From Terriglobia bacterium (GTDB lineage: Bacteria > Acidobacteriota > Terriglobia > Versatilivoradales > Versatilivoraceae): a DNA stretch of 64,000 bases. The notes below the pieces were generated by a model. That model had not been told where the DNA came from and searched no databases. It saw only the letters and a list, made by a program, of their open reading frames with translations. The stretch spans positions 1,273,136 through 1,337,135 of the forward strand of contig OX638355.1 of assembly GCA_951813285.1 (NCBI GenBank). The letters are read 5' to 3'. Both the position numbers and the translations under genes were made by a program. Positions 62,176-64,000 of the stretch are shown one piece after another; position 1 is the first letter of the stretch, and each line of letters begins with the position of its first letter.

Positions 62176-62220
62176 CCCCTACTCCTCGAAACGTCGGCGG
62201 TCATTCCACGAAGGAAAAAG

Positions 62221-62262
62221 ATATCCACGAAGGGGCACGAAGGACCACGAAGGGGCACGAAG
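62221..62262 (+). repeat. 10-bp-phased CACGAAG array
   Basis: Four CACGAAG units at exact 10-bp spacing begin ATCCACGAAG, between convergent genes. The remaining sequence of 62176-62340 shows nothing else. Confidence 0.82.
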
Positions 62263-62340
62263 AAAAACCAAGAGAAGATGAATTGCTTTACCCCCGGGTG
62301 GCAACTGTCGGCAAGCTTGGCTTCGTTCGATCCGGTTGCC

Positions 62341-62748
62341 TCACGCCGGGCGTGAGCCGCCTTTGGAATGCCGGCCGGCCGCCTGGCGCCGCCAATCCCG
62401 CCAGTTGACCCAGGCCGAAACCCCCAGGGCCGCCACGCCGAAGAATACGACCGAGGCGTCCAACACGTCCGGGTCCCAATCCTTTCCCGTCAGCAGGTCC
62501 ATGTAGTACTTGATGAATGAGTTGGGAAGGCCGGTCTGGCCCATGGTCTCCTTGATTTGCCAGTGCCAGTCGGTGCTGGGGCAGTAGCCGAAGCCGTAGA
62601 ACCATCCCAGGCCGAACCAGGAGAAGAGGGTGAGGGTCATCAACCCCAGGTGGAAGCGGCGGGTACGCCTCCAGATCCACCCCGTCAGGTTGAAAACGAT
62701 CTGAACGGTGTGGAAGACCATGAAGAAGATGTCCAGGAAGGCGTACAT
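62341..62748 (-). CDS. DUF2784-like membrane protein
   Basis: A 135-residue small membrane protein with three to four hydrophobic segments. FGYCPSTDWHWQIKETMG and the following PNSFIKYYMD match the CPxTxxE...SFixxY pattern of DUF2784 proteins. ATG 62748 (MYAFLDIFFMVFHT) starts at the first membrane helix, as in the family, and has AAGGT 7 bp upstream. The longer open frame to 62847 is not supported. Function unknown. It is convergent with the D-serine dehydratase-like gene. Confidence 0.82.
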   Translation of the reverse strand: MYAFLDIFFMVFHTVQIVFNLTGWIWRRTRRFHLGLMTLTLFSWFGLGWFYGFGYCPSTDWHWQIKETMGQTGLPNSFIKYYMDLLTGKDWDPDVLDASVVFFGVAALGVSAWVNWRDWRRQAAGRHSKGGSRPA

Positions 62749-63065
62749 GGGGCGACCTTGAACCAAGCTGGCTAGCCGGTCCTGCGCGCTGCCGTGCGGA
62801 TCATAAGAGATCGAAAACAAGGGACTGTAATGGCCTTTCGAGAGCAAGTGCCATGTCCCGTAAAACTGGTTTTCTGGATTAATAAACCAACTACCAATGC
62901 TTGACTTTGAGCCGCTTTCCCGCCAGCCCGCGCAGGGAGTTGTTTCAGGCTACCGATTCCGGTCGAGGCTGCGCGACCGGATGGTGGCCTCGGGCGCCGC
63001 ACGAAGATAGGCAATTCATTGTAAACTCGCGGCACGGTTCCACTGAGATAAAAGTTGCAGGTAGA
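62749..63065. other. divergent intergenic region
   Basis: 317 bp between two membrane-protein genes. GCGGATCATAAGAGATC (from about 62793) resembles a degenerate REP core, but the arms are missing. No promoter was assigned. Confidence 0.45.
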
Positions 63066-63932
63066 ATGGAGTTTGCCCCAACCCCAGCGCGGCAGGAGCC
63101 TGTGAATCTCCTCAATCGCTTCACCTCGATCGCTCGGGTCCTCGATCCCCGATATCCCACCAACCGCGCTGTCCTGTTGCTGCTGCCGGTGGCCGCCGGC
63201 GTTGCCGGGGCCATGGCCCTGTTGAGGGGAAGCGGATTGCCGGATACCGCGCTATCGGCTCTGTTCGGGGTGGCGGCGGCGGTGGCCGGTTGGTCGTTTG
63301 CGCGAGAGCTGGCTCCCGATCTGGAACGGCTTGCCTTCCTCAGCATGCTGCTGAGCTTCGGCGCCTTCCTGACAGTGGAATCCTCCAGCCTGGTGCTTCT
63401 GTTTGCGGCCCAGTTCCTGGTGCGCATCGTCAACCGCAGCGTCGGTCTGCCGGCCCGAATTGTCGATTCAGTTTTCGTGGCGGGGCTCACCGTTTGGGCG
63501 ACGTGGGCCGGTCCGTTTCCCGGGCTGGCGCTCATCGGCGCCCTGGCCTTTGGACTGGATGCTTCCATGAAGGAGCGTTTTCGCCGTCACTGGATTTTCG
63601 CCGGCATCTGCTTGGTTGCTGCCGGGCTGTCCCTGGTCAGGCAGGGACCGTGGTGGTCTCCGGAGAGCCTGCCTGCAACCGCGGCGGGGCTGCTCCTGAT
63701 CGTGGGCGCCGCCTACGGCCTGACGATGTGGCGAACCCGTGCGGTGAAATTCCCGGCCGACGTCACTGGGAAACCCCTTTCTTCGGCTCGGGTTCGAGCC
63801 GGTATGGCGGTGGGTCTGCTGGCCGGATTGCAGGCGCTCGCCCGGGGACAGGCGGGACTGGAGGCGGCGGCCCTGGTCTGGGCGGTCCTGGCGGCTGTGC
63901 CGCTGGGCGCGCTGGTTTGGCCGAGGCGTTAG
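63066..63932 (+). CDS. hypothetical integral membrane protein
   Basis: A 288-residue protein with about eight hydrophobic segments (AVLLLLPVAAGVAGAMALL, ALSALFGVAAAVAGW, LVLLFAAQFLVRIV and others), not recognised as a named family. ATG 63066 is chosen as the first Met near the start of the membrane-compatible region, with AGG a few bases upstream; the open frame before it is hydrophilic and unlike a leader. The gene stands alone at the edge of the window. Confidence 0.78.
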   Translation: MEFAPTPARQEPVNLLNRFTSIARVLDPRYPTNRAVLLLLPVAAGVAGAMALLRGSGLPDTALSALFGVAAAVAGWSFARELAPDLERLAFLSMLLSFGAFLTVESSSLVLLFAAQFLVRIVNRSVGLPARIVDSVFVAGLTVWATWAGPFPGLALIGALAFGLDASMKERFRRHWIFAGICLVAAGLSLVRQGPWWSPESLPATAAGLLLIVGAAYGLTMWRTRAVKFPADVTGKPLSSARVRAGMAVGLLAGLQALARGQAGLEAAALVWAVLAAVPLGALVWPRR

Positions 63933-63951
63933 AGCCGCATTTTCCGTTATT

Positions 63952-63997
63952 CCTCGGGCGCCAGCCCGGAGGTTCGATTCGAGCCGCGAATGCGGCG
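63952..63997 (+). repeat. GC hairpin plus GAGCCGCGAATGCGGCG repeat, copy 2
   Basis: CCTCGGGC and GCCCGGAGG form an imperfect hairpin (63952-63972), followed by the 17-mer at 63981-63997 that is identical to 21671-21687. The family probably continues beyond the window. Confidence 0.6.
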
Positions 63998-64000
63998 TCC

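Noticed and set aside
62785-62815. Seventh REP copy
   Set aside because: Only a short GGATCATAAGAGAT-like core is present and the GC arms are absent.

Overview
The window is about 62% GC by impression and comes from a Gram-negative chromosome: it encodes a TonB-dependent receptor, an OprP-type porin, lipoproteins and Tat-exported enzymes. The mix of PSD1/DUF1549/DUF1553 and DUF1501 proteins, phytanoyl-CoA-type dioxygenases, DUF1080, NHL-repeat and PQQ-propeller proteins, and a carboxypeptidase-regulatory-like TonB receptor fits Acidobacteriota best. Planctomycetota, Verrucomicrobiota or candidate phyla cannot be excluded. No rRNA, tRNA, CRISPR array, integrase or transposase was seen.

Layout. 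(1) 0-26 kb is a scattered catabolic region: a partial kinase, a PSD1 + DUF1501 pair, a cold-shock protein, two amidohydrolase-like genes, two phytanoyl-CoA dioxygenase-family genes, a Sel1 protein, an M24-fold protein lacking most metal ligands, Tat-exported glycosidase-like proteins, a sodium/solute symporter, a dimethylformamidase-like protein, a sugar isomerase-like protein, DUF1080 and a KamA-like radical SAM enzyme. (2) 26.3-47.6 kb is a phosphate island: ppk1, then on the opposite strand phoR-pstS-pstC-pstA-pstB-phoU-oprP, two CehA/McbA-type metallohydrolases around a secreted metallophosphoesterase, and a secreted 606-residue protein, a TonB-dependent receptor and a PhoB-like regulator. 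(3) 47.7-64 kb returns to mixed genes: a SixA-like phosphatase, a PQQ propeller, NHL proteins, a double TM2 protein, amidohydrolases, an AmpG-like permease with a D-serine dehydratase/D-threonine aldolase-type enzyme, and membrane proteins.

The most interesting signal is regulatory. Upstream of pstS, the metallophosphoesterase, the 606-residue protein and the TonB receptor there are 7-bp elements repeated with an exact 11-bp period, the format of PhoB/PhoP boxes. This suggests one Pho regulon joining inner-membrane phosphate import to a secreted phosphatase and a TonB-dependent outer-membrane route, with phoB placed behind the receptor gene and about 11 kb from phoR.

The second theme is intergenic repeats. 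At least five dispersed families occur: a REP-like palindrome in six copies, 10-bp-phased CACGAAG/CACGAAT arrays, a 9-bp-phased ACAGGAT array, a MITE-like element of about 158 bp with near-perfect terminal inverted repeats, and two other short families. Two composite clusters (11.4-12.15 kb and 52.75-53.38 kb) carry the same modules in the same order in opposite orientation.
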